From positions 1,018,546 to 1,082,545 of the forward strand of contig NZ_SSYB01000004.1 of the NCBI RefSeq assembly GCF_004917075.1: a DNA stretch of 64,000 nt. Reading direction: 5' to 3'. Origin of the DNA: Geomonas edaphica. Its GTDB lineage: Bacteria > Desulfobacterota > Desulfuromonadia > Geobacterales > Geobacteraceae. Below are positions 37,220 through 44,561 of the stretch, piece after piece (positions within the stretch are counted from its first letter, which is position 1; every line of letters begins with the position of its first letter). Under the pieces are notes generated by a model that searched no databases, was not told the origin of the DNA, and worked only from the letters and a program-made list of their open reading frames with translations. The position numbers and the translations under genes were made by a program.

Positions 37220-38131
37220 ATGCGCATGAAAAGAGCCCTCCTACTGATCCTTTTCCTCTCGTGCCTATGGTGTGCGGCTCCCGCTGCGGCCACCGAAATT
37301 TACGCGCAGCAGACCGGTAAGAGCTGCAACGTCTGCCACCTCGACCCGGCAGGGGGCGGGGAGCTCACCGCCGCGGGCAAGGAATTCGCGGCCTCCCGTA
37401 CCGCGAAAAGCGAAGCGCCCGCCATGGGGGGTGTCGCCAAGATTGTCCGTTTCGCGGCAGGCTACCTGCACATGCTCACCGCCATCCTCTGGTTCGGCAC
37501 CATCCTCTACGTCCATCTCGTGCTGAAGCCGGCGTACGCCGCAGGGGGGCTGCCGCGCGGCGAGGTCCGGGTCGGCGTTCTCTCCATGGCGGTCATGGGG
37601 GTGACCGGCGCGCTGCTCACCCACTTCCGCGTCACCTCGCTGGACATGCTGCTGCACACCCGTTTCGGGGTGCTGCTTTTGATAAAGATCTCCCTCTACC
37701 TGTTCATGGTCCTCTCCGCCACCTACGTGGTCCTCTTCATCGGCCCGAAGCTGAAGGCGAAGCGGCGTGAACCAGTCGCCCTTCCCGCGGGGAGCGAACT
37801 AACCGTGGATGAACTCGGCTCCTTTGACGGCAAGGAGGGGCGTCCCACCTGGTTCGCCTACGACGGGAAGCTCTACGATGCGAGCGCCAGCCGGCTCTGG
37901 AAACAGGGGGTGCACATGGGGCGGCACAACTCGGGCGAAGACCTGAGCGAGGCGCTCAAACTCGCGCCGCACGGCCCGGAGAAGGTGCTCGCCATGCCGC
38001 AGGTGGGGACGCTCTCCGCCGGGCCGCGCAAGGCACCCCTGCATGAGCGCGTCTTCTTCTTCATGGCCTACATGAACCTCAGCATCGTCTTTCTCATCGT
38101 GCTGATACTGTCGCTCTGGCGCTGGGCCTGA
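37220..38131 (+). CDS. fused c-type cytochrome / CopD-like membrane / cytochrome b5-like protein
   Basis: A 303-residue membrane protein. The signal-like N-terminus (MRMKRALLLILFLSCLWCAA) is followed by one heme-c motif CNVCH (36-40), then three transmembrane helices (about 78-103, 117-136, 147-174) in the style of the CopD family. Next is a soluble segment (about 192-262) with GRPTWFAYDGKLYDASASRLWKQGVHMGRH that looks like a cytochrome b5-like heme domain, and a last transmembrane helix (about 282-300). I infer an electron-transfer role across the inner membrane. The ATG at 37220 has GGAG eight bases upstream, and a second ATG at 37226 is possible. A promoter-like pair (TTGACT at 37190, TATACA at 37213) overlaps the start. 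Confidence 0.75.
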   Translation: MRMKRALLLILFLSCLWCAAPAAATEIYAQQTGKSCNVCHLDPAGGGELTAAGKEFAASRTAKSEAPAMGGVAKIVRFAAGYLHMLTAILWFGTILYVHLVLKPAYAAGGLPRGEVRVGVLSMAVMGVTGALLTHFRVTSLDMLLHTRFGVLLLIKISLYLFMVLSATYVVLFIGPKLKAKRREPVALPAGSELTVDELGSFDGKEGRPTWFAYDGKLYDASASRLWKQGVHMGRHNSGEDLSEALKLAPHGPEKVLAMPQVGTLSAGPRKAPLHERVFFFMAYMNLSIVFLIVLILSLWRWA

Positions 38132-38165
38132 CGCGGCTCCCGGTGCGCCGGACTTAGGAAGCAAC

Positions 38166-39389
38166 GTGAAGCTGTTACGCATCTTTACCCACGCCGACGC
38201 TAAAAGGGATCCCGACTCCCTGCTGCGCCTGTTCGTCTCCATCGCCCTCCTTTCCATGGTCCTGATCACCTCAGGGGCCGGTTACGCCTTTTTCCATCTC
38301 CTGTACCAAAACGTGATCGTCAGCGCCGAGGACGACGCCGTCAAGGTGAGCCAGGCGCTTCTTGAGAACCAGCGGAAACGCATCCTCTCGGCCGACGGCA
38401 GCGGCAGCAGGGTCGCCGTGGCGCCGGAAAACCTCGCCGAGCTCGACGACCGCCTGAGAAAGTTCCTCGCCCCTTTCGACATCGTAAAGATAAAGATCTA
38501 TTCCTCCGACGCCCGTATCGTCTACAGCACCGAGGCGAAGCTGATCGGCGAGACGAACCGAGGCAACAAGCGGCTCGCCAACGCCCTCGCCGGTGCCAAC
38601 GATTCCAAGCTTGAGAGAAAGGAAGAGGTGAAGGACCTAGCGGACGAGCGGAAGTTCAACGTGGACGTGGTGGAGACCTACATCCCGATCCGGGACCACG
38701 GCCGGGTGATCGGAAGCTTCGAGGTCTACATGGATGTCACCCGTTACCGCAGACAGAGCGTCAACGCCGGGCTCCTCTCGCTGGCGTTCCTGGTGGCCAT
38801 CCTGGTAGCTGTCTTCGGCATCTCCTATTTCGTTATCCGCAGGGGGACCCGGGAGCTCAAGGAGACCCAGGAGGTGCTCCGCAAACAGACGATCACCGAT
38901 CCGCTGACGGGAACCTTCAACAAGCGCCAGATAGAACTGATCGGTAGGCGGGAATTCGCACGCGCCTCGCGGCGCAGGGAGAAAGGGATGTCCGATGCGG
39001 GAAGCGGCTTCCTGATGATCGACATCGACCGGTTCAAGGAGGTGAACGACCGCCACGGGCACCTGGCGGGCGACGACCTTTTGCGGCAGTTCGCCGAGCG
39101 GATCGCCGCGTCGCTTAGAAACTACGATTCGCTCGGGCGCTTCGGTGGGGAGGAGTTCCTGGTGGTGCTCCCCGGCTCGGACCTGGCACAGACCCGCGCG
39201 GTGGCGGAAAAGATCCTTACGCTGATCCGGCGGGAGCCTTTCAGCCTGGATGGGGCCCCCCTGCAGCTCACCGCCAGCATCGGCATGACCACGGTGGAGG
39301 AGGGGGACGAAGACCTCATGCAGGTGCTGCGCCGCGCCGACCGCAACCTCTACCGGGCGAAGAGCGGCGGGCGCGATCAGGCGGTCTAG
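38166..39389 (+). CDS. membrane diguanylate cyclase
   Basis: A 407-residue cyclic-di-GMP synthase. It starts with GTG, supported by TAGGAAG. Two transmembrane helices (about 22-44 and 203-223) enclose a periplasmic sensor domain of about 150 residues (KVSQALLENQRK through VIGSFEVYMDVTRYR). A GGDEF domain follows with an intact GRFGGEEFLVVLPG. The inhibitory site RNYD stands five residues before GGEEF, so feedback by cyclic-di-GMP is likely. It overlaps the convergent receiver gene by four bases, and a small hairpin GCGGTC/GACCGC (39381-39398) spans both stops. Confidence 0.93.
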   Translation: MKLLRIFTHADAKRDPDSLLRLFVSIALLSMVLITSGAGYAFFHLLYQNVIVSAEDDAVKVSQALLENQRKRILSADGSGSRVAVAPENLAELDDRLRKFLAPFDIVKIKIYSSDARIVYSTEAKLIGETNRGNKRLANALAGANDSKLERKEEVKDLADERKFNVDVVETYIPIRDHGRVIGSFEVYMDVTRYRRQSVNAGLLSLAFLVAILVAVFGISYFVIRRGTRELKETQEVLRKQTITDPLTGTFNKRQIELIGRREFARASRRREKGMSDAGSGFLMIDIDRFKEVNDRHGHLAGDDLLRQFAERIAASLRNYDSLGRFGGEEFLVVLPGSDLAQTRAVAEKILTLIRREPFSLDGAPLQLTASIGMTTVEEGDEDLMQVLRRADRNLYRAKSGGRDQAV

Positions 39390-39958
39390 GGGGACCGCTC
39401 GGCATCGTTGCACCCGGCGATGATGCTCGCTATCTCCTCCTCGGTGACGTCTTCGTCGATCCGGATCGCGCCGTCCGCTTCCCGGCGCAGGTCGGTAATC
39501 CCCGGGTAACTCTTCTCTAGGTACTTAAGCTCCTGCGACTGGCGCTTCACCGTCCTCAACAGGCGACGGTTTTCCTCTTCCAGGTCGTACTTCTCCACGG
39601 CGCTTCTAAGCGCGAGCTTCAGCTCCGTTTCGTCCCATGGTTTGGTGAAGAAGCGGTAGATCTCACCGCTGTTCACCGCGCGCATGGTCGCCTCGACGCT
39701 GGCATGCCCGGTGAGCATGATGCGCACCGTCTCCGGGTAGAGCTCCTTCACCGCGCCCAGGAACTCCGCCCCGTCCATCCCCGGCATCTTCTCGTCGGAA
39801 ATGACCACCTTGTAGCGGTGCTGCGCCATGAGGCCGAGCGCCTCCTTTCCGCCGTGCGCCCCCGTGATCAGGTAGGGCTCCTCGTCCAGCCCGCGCACCA
39901 GGGCCGAGATCACGTGCGGCTCGTCGTCCACTAATAGAATCCTCGTTTCATCGGTCAT
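39386..39958 (-). CDS. single-domain response regulator with helical tail
   Basis: A 190-residue protein. The receiver (about 5-120) has DDE in the acidic pocket, the phospho-acceptor in VVISDEKMPGMDGAEFL, and FFTKPWDETEL. The rest (about 125-190) is a helical, acidic tail (EKYDLEEENRRLLRTVKRQSQELKYLEK) without a known output. GGAGG precedes the ATG. It is the last gene on the minus strand of the signalling cluster, 278 bases after the REC-ATPase gene, with a long inverted repeat between them. Its receiver belongs to the same subfamily as those of four neighbours. Confidence 0.88.
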   Translation of the reverse strand: MTDETRILLVDDEPHVISALVRGLDEEPYLITGAHGGKEALGLMAQHRYKVVISDEKMPGMDGAEFLGAVKELYPETVRIMLTGHASVEATMRAVNSGEIYRFFTKPWDETELKLALRSAVEKYDLEEENRRLLRTVKRQSQELKYLEKSYPGITDLRREADGAIRIDEDVTEEEIASIIAGCNDAERSP

Positions 39959-40062
39959 GTTGTACCTCCGGTACTATGCAGCTTGAACCACCCCTCCTCT
40001 GCGTTTTTGGGGAGTTCCTCCGAAGCAGACGTTGCCCTCGAAGCAAAAAGTATGGCCAAACG

Positions 40063-40228
40063 TTCCCCCCTTTGCGAAGGGGGGACAGGGGGAATTTGCC
40101 TTGATAGGCCATACGACCACTGCGGTCACGCAACCTGCGCAGGTGGATAGCAGATGTTGAGCGGGCTTCTTTTCGGACGTGCCGACAAAAAGCAAATCCC
40201 CCCCAGCCCCCCTTCGCAAAGGGGGGAG
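40063..40228. repeat. 37-base inverted repeat (CCCCCCTTTGCGAAGGGGGG type)
   Basis: Arms 40063-40099 and 40192-40228 are nearly perfect reverse complements (CCCCCCTTTGCGAAGGGGGG with a TTTGC end). A shorter pair TATGGCC/GGCCATA (about 40051 and 40105) lies at and inside the left side. The element fills the gap between the REC-ATPase gene and the last receiver gene. Similar GC-rich palindromes occur between genes in many bacteria. It could fold into an RNA hairpin that trims or stabilises the message. Confidence 0.8.
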
Positions 40229-40236
40229 CTTACCCG

Positions 40237-42615
40237 CTACTCCCTTGCCGCGCCGCAGTGCGGGCAGTTCAGCCACTCCGGTTCCAGGGGGAGCTTGCAG
40301 TCGCGGCAGAGGTTGCGGCGCAGGGTGCCACAGAAGGGGCAGAAGAGATATTTCGCGTCCACCATGCGGTTGCAGCAGTCGCACCGGCGCTGGTGGAGTA
40401 GCTGCGGCCCCAGGACCCGCAGCAGCTCCTCGAGCGTGGTGAGCCCCAGGCGCACCTTCTCCAGACCGTCCTCGAGTAGGGTGCGCATACCCCCGGCCCG
40501 CGCCATGTCGAAGAGCTCGGTCTCCTTGTAGCTCGTGCTGATGAAATGCCGGAAGTCCTCGTTCATGGTGAAGAGTTCGAAGACCCCGGTCCGCCCCCGG
40601 TAGCCGGTCTTGTTGCACTGATCGCACCCCTTGCCGCGGCGCACCGCCCCGTCGAGGTACCCCGGCGGGACGCGCAGCAGCTCCATGATCTCCCGGTCCG
40701 GGGCGACCTCGGTGCTGCAGGCAGAGCAGACACGCCGCACCAGGCGCTGCGCGAAGAGCCCCTCGAGCGCCGAGGCGATGATGTAAGGTTTCACCCCCAT
40801 GTCGATGAGCCGCGTGATGGAGCCGACCGCGGAGTTCGTGTGCAGCGTGGAGAGGACCATGTGGCCGGTGAGCGCCGCCTTGAAGGCGACGTCCGCGGTC
40901 TCGGCATCGCGGATCTCGCCGACCAGGATCACGTCCGGGTCCTGGCGCAGCGTGGCGCGCAGGACGCTCGCAAAGGAGAGCCCGATCTTCTCCCGCACCG
41001 CAACCTGGTTTGCCTCCTCGACGAAGTACTCCACCGGCTCCTCGATGGTCTCGAAGTTCCTGCTCCCCTCGAGCATGGTGGAGAGGATCGAGTAGAGCAT
41101 GGTGGTCTTGCCGCTGCCGGTGGGGCCGGTCGCGATGATCACCCCCTGCGGTTTCTTCACCAGGGTGCGGATCTTCTGCAGCCCGTCCGGAAGCACCCCG
41201 AGGTCGGGTAGCTCCTTGATCGCGGCGCTCTTGTCGAGGATGCGCAGGACGAGCTTCTCGCCGTTCAGGGTGGGCATGGAGGAGACGCGCATGTCGACGA
41301 TGCGAGTCCCGGCCTTCACGGTGATGCGCCCGTCCTGAGGCTTTCTCCGTTCGGAGATGTCCATCTTGGCGAGGATCTTCACGCGCGAAACGATGGCGGG
41401 GTGCAGGTCGGCCGGGATCTTGATCTTGCTGTGCAACAGGCCGTCGATGCGGAAGCGTACCAGGGTGTACTTGGTCTTCCCCTCGATGTGGATGTCGCTT
41501 GCGTGGTAGCGGATCGCCTCCGAGATGACCGCGTTCACGATCCGGATCACCGGCGGGACCTCGGAGGAGCCGATGAGTTCGGTGACGCTCACCTGGCTCT
41601 CCTCGTCGTCGATGATGATGTCGATCTCGTCGATCGGCTCCAGGTCCGCAGCCTGCTCGAGCGCCGGTCCCTCGGCCCAGGCCCGTTCCAGTAGGGCGAG
41701 GATCTCGGAACCGGTGGCGATGAGGGGGACCACGGCGAGTCCGGTCATCATGGAGATGTTGTCGACCTTGTAGATGTCTGAGGGATCGGCCATGGCTACG
41801 GTGAGCTGGCGGCCGGTCATCCGGATCGGGACCATGCGGTTTCTCTCGCACAGGTCGCGCGGCAAAAAACGCACCGCCTGGGGCATGATCTCCGCCGAGG
41901 CGAGATCCACGTAGTCGATGTTGAGCGCCGCCTGCAGCGCCTTCACCACCTCCCCCTCGGTGACGACGCCGAGGCGCACCAGGGCGTCGATGATCAGTTC
42001 GCCCTGGGCACGTTCCGTCGCGGCGCGCACCAGGTCCTCCCTCGTCGCCGCCCCCGCCTTGACGAGGATGTTGCCCGCCATGCCGCGGTTCTCGTCGAAG
42101 AGGCTCGCGTAGTTCTTGATGCGCTGCTGCTGCGAGCGGGTGAGCTCCTTCAGGTTCTGGTTTTCCTGCATCAGGACGTACTGTTGCAGGGCAAGGCTCA
42201 CCGTGAGGCGCAGGTCGTCGTCGTTCCAGGGCTTGGTGATGAACTTGTAGACCGCACCGTCCTTCACCGCTCCCATCACCGAATTCACGTCGGCATGCCC
42301 GGTGAGCATGATCCTGATCACCTGGGGCCAGCGTTCCTTCACCGTCTTCAAAAGTTCCGCTCCGGTCATGCCGGGCATGCGGTGGTCCGAGACGATGAGC
42401 TGCACCTCGTTCTCCTCCATCACGGCGAGCGCTTCCACGCCGCTTGCCGCGGTGAAGAGACGGTAGTTCTCCTCCATGAAGATCCGGCGCATCGCGGAGA
42501 GGACACCTGCCTCGTCATCGACGAAGAGGACGCCGAAACTCTTGGCGGCAGGTTCCTGCGCCTCCCGTTCCTCCCCCTTTGCCGCCGTCTTGAATAGCTG
42601 TGAATATCTCGACAT
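40237..42615 (-). CDS. receiver-PilB/GspE-type ATPase-double zinc ribbon fusion
   Basis: A 792-residue fusion. N-terminal receiver (about 27-145, phospho-acceptor Asp77 in SDHRMPGMTGAELL, TKPWNDDD), a GspE/PilB N-terminal domain (about 170-315, IDALVRLGVVTEGEVVKALQAALNIDYVDL), then the secretion-ATPase core. Walker A GPTGSGKT at about 497-504, Walker B region DPDVILVGEIRDAETADVAFKAALTGHMVLSTLHTN, and the usual zinc C4 module (CSACSTEV...CDQCNKTGYRGRTGVFEL). The C-terminus (about 745-790) has four more Cx2C pairs (CDCC, CPFC, CRDC, CPHC), a double zinc ribbon. Such ATPases power pilus extension or secretion. A phosphorylatable receiver would let the upstream kinases control the motor. No pilin, PilC or PilQ gene lies here. 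Confidence 0.92.
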   Translation of the reverse strand: MSRYSQLFKTAAKGEEREAQEPAAKSFGVLFVDDEAGVLSAMRRIFMEENYRLFTAASGVEALAVMEENEVQLIVSDHRMPGMTGAELLKTVKERWPQVIRIMLTGHADVNSVMGAVKDGAVYKFITKPWNDDDLRLTVSLALQQYVLMQENQNLKELTRSQQQRIKNYASLFDENRGMAGNILVKAGAATREDLVRAATERAQGELIIDALVRLGVVTEGEVVKALQAALNIDYVDLASAEIMPQAVRFLPRDLCERNRMVPIRMTGRQLTVAMADPSDIYKVDNISMMTGLAVVPLIATGSEILALLERAWAEGPALEQAADLEPIDEIDIIIDDEESQVSVTELIGSSEVPPVIRIVNAVISEAIRYHASDIHIEGKTKYTLVRFRIDGLLHSKIKIPADLHPAIVSRVKILAKMDISERRKPQDGRITVKAGTRIVDMRVSSMPTLNGEKLVLRILDKSAAIKELPDLGVLPDGLQKIRTLVKKPQGVIIATGPTGSGKTTMLYSILSTMLEGSRNFETIEEPVEYFVEEANQVAVREKIGLSFASVLRATLRQDPDVILVGEIRDAETADVAFKAALTGHMVLSTLHTNSAVGSITRLIDMGVKPYIIASALEGLFAQRLVRRVCSACSTEVAPDREIMELLRVPPGYLDGAVRRGKGCDQCNKTGYRGRTGVFELFTMNEDFRHFISTSYKETELFDMARAGGMRTLLEDGLEKVRLGLTTLEELLRVLGPQLLHQRRCDCCNRMVDAKYLFCPFCGTLRRNLCRDCKLPLEPEWLNCPHCGAARE

Positions 42616-42618
42616 CGC

Positions 42619-43905
42619 TTAGTTCCTGCCTGCGGGGATGGTGATGATGAAGTCGGCGCCTCCCCCCGGGGCGTCGGCTACGGCAACGGTTCCTTGCAGC
42701 TTAAGGACCGCCTCCCAGACCACGGCAAGCCCCATGCCGGTTCCGGAGCCGACCGGCAGCGTGGTGAAGAACGGGTCGAAGATCTGCCCCCTGAGCGCGG
42801 CGGGGATCCCGGGGCCGTTGTCGGCGATGCTGATCCTGATCCTCTCCCCGTCGAAGCAGCTGGAGAGGGTGATGCGCGGCGAGGCCCCGGCGTGGGTGAG
42901 GGCGTTCTGGATCAGGTTCAGGAAGATCTGCCCGGGGAGCTGCCCCTGGCATTTAACCTCCGGGAGCGGCTGCAGCTCCTTGACGATCTCGGCGCGGCCG
43001 GCCAACTGGTGCGATAAAAGTGTGAGGGTCCGCTCCAGCTCCTGGTTCAGGTCCACGACGCTTTCGCCGCTCTCGTCGACATGGGAGAAACCCTTCAGGT
43101 CGGCGACGATGCGGGAGACCCGCTCGGCCCCGGCGAGGCTCTGCGCCATCAGGTCGCCGACGTCGGCCATGACATGCGGGAGCTTCAGCTCGCGCCACTT
43201 CGTCTCGGCCTCGGTAACGAGCCGTTCGCGCGGCTGCTCGAGCTCCAGGTGCTCGCGGTAGAACTGCAGCATGGCGCAGAAGCGGGCCACGTACTTTTGC
43301 AGCGTGTGCAGGTTCGAGGTGATGAAGCCGAGCGGGTTGTTGATCTCGTGGGCGACCCCGGCGGCCAACTGCCCCACCGCGGCCATCTTCTCCTGCTGCA
43401 GCAGGTGCGCCTGGGCGCGCCGCAGTTCCGCGGTCCGCTCCTTCACGCGCAGCTCCAGGTTTTCCGCGAGCTCGCGGTAGCGCGCCTCGCTTCTCGCGAG
43501 CTCGGCGTTCATGGCGACGAGCTCCTCGTGCGAGCTGTTCACCACCGAGGTGTGGATCTCCGTGGTGAGGACCCGCTTCAGGCTGTTCCTGAGCACGGTG
43601 TCGAGCGCCACGATAAGGAGCGAGGCGAGCGGCTCCAGGCGCTCACGCATCTCCGGTGCCCCGAAGAGCTCCAGGTGCGCCACCGGCTCACCCTCGAGCA
43701 TGAGCGGCAGGGACCGGAGGAGCCCCCCGCGACCGGCCGGGGAACAGGCCCCCCAGAGTTCCTCCCCGTCGTCACCGGTGACCCGGGCGCAGGAGGCACC
43801 CGCCGCGAGCGCACCCTTGAGCAGCGGGAGCACGTCCGCGTCGAGCAGGAGCTCGCGCACCTTTTTTTCCTCCCCGACCACGAAATGCAGCGTGTCTGCG
43901 CTCAT
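42619..43905 (-). CDS. cytoplasmic sensor histidine kinase
   Basis: A 428-residue soluble kinase with no transmembrane helix. An N-terminal GAF-like region (about 25-120, FVVGEEKKVRELLLDADVL), a coiled coil (ELRVKERTAELRRAQAHL), then HisKA with the phospho-accepting histidine in [12 protein letters not shown], and the ATPase domain with NLIQNALTHAG, DNGPGIP and GTGMGL. AAGGAGG lies before the ATG, which overlaps the stop of the GTPase gene as ATGA, so translation is coupled. It precedes the REC-ATPase gene by 3 bases and is the closest candidate kinase for that receiver. Confidence 0.93.
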   Translation of the reverse strand: MSADTLHFVVGEEKKVRELLLDADVLPLLKGALAAGASCARVTGDDGEELWGACSPAGRGGLLRSLPLMLEGEPVAHLELFGAPEMRERLEPLASLLIVALDTVLRNSLKRVLTTEIHTSVVNSSHEELVAMNAELARSEARYRELAENLELRVKERTAELRRAQAHLLQQEKMAAVGQLAAGVAHEINNPLGFITSNLHTLQKYVARFCAMLQFYREHLELEQPRERLVTEAETKWRELKLPHVMADVGDLMAQSLAGAERVSRIVADLKGFSHVDESGESVVDLNQELERTLTLLSHQLAGRAEIVKELQPLPEVKCQGQLPGQIFLNLIQNALTHAGASPRITLSSCFDGERIRISIADNGPGIPAALRGQIFDPFFTTLPVGSGTGMGLAVVWEAVLKLQGTVAVADAPGGGADFIITIPAGRN

Positions 43906-44561
43906 GGCTCCTCCTTGAGCGAGGTGAGCTTCGCGACGAAGCGCTCGCGCGTAAGGCCGTGCTTCGCGGCGAGGGCGAACCGGGCGTCGATCCGGTCGTA
44001 GACGAGCCCGGCGACGAGGGCGAAGGTCTCGGCCACGCCGTGGCCGTTCAGCGCACTCGCCAGCACCACCGGGATGCCGGTGGGGTCCCAGGTGGTGCGG
44101 ATCTCCTCCTCGGGGACCGCGGCCGGCAGGTCGCGCTTGTTGAACTGGATCACCAGCGGGATGCTGTCGATGTCGAGCCCGACCAGGGAGAGGTTGCGCT
44201 CCAGGTTGTCAAAGCTCGCTACGTTGCTTCCCGCCTCGGCGCGGTTCGAGTCGGCGACGAAGACCACACCGTCGGCGCGCTGCAGGACCGCCTTTCTCGT
44301 CGCGTCGTGGCAGACCTGCCCCGGAACTGTGTAGACCTTCACCTTGATCTTAAGGCCGCTCGGCGCGGTGAGGAAAAAGGGGAGGAGATCGAAGTAGATG
44401 GTCCGGTCTCCGCTCGTGTCGAGCACCATGAGCTCGCCGCGTCCCTGCCGGGTAAGGAGGTCGTGCAACTGCAACAGGTTGGTGGTTTTCCCCGAGAGCG
44501 CCGGGCCGTAGTAGACCAGCTTCAGCACCATGCGCCGCTCTTTCTCGTCGAACTCGATCAT
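43902..44561 (-). CDS. MglA-type small GTPase
   Basis: A 219-residue Ras-like GTPase of the bacterial MglA group, which in Myxococcus sets cell polarity and steers type IV pili and gliding motors. I start at 44561 (MIEFDEKERR), preceded by GAGAAGG and overlapping the upstream stop as ATGA. The P-loop GPALSGKTT (19-27), the MglA-style switch YTVPGQVCHDATRK in place of DTAGQ, and NKRDLP are all present. MglB, its usual GTPase-activating partner, is not in the window. The place between a receiver-HD-GYP gene and a histidine kinase points to a link with phosphorelay and cyclic-di-GMP signals. Confidence 0.93.
   Translation of the reverse strand: MIEFDEKERRMVLKLVYYGPALSGKTTNLLQLHDLLTRQGRGELMVLDTSGDRTIYFDLLPFFLTAPSGLKIKVKVYTVPGQVCHDATRKAVLQRADGVVFVADSNRAEAGSNVASFDNLERNLSLVGLDIDSIPLVIQFNKRDLPAAVPEEEIRTTWDPTGIPVVLASALNGHGVAETFALVAGLVYDRIDARFALAAKHGLTRERFVAKLTSLKEEP

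Noticed and set aside
39974..41851. 625-residue minus-strand frame overlapping the REC-ATPase gene in another phase
   Set aside because: Arg/His/Ala-rich translation with no motif. The frame at 40237-42615 contains the Walker A and zinc motifs.
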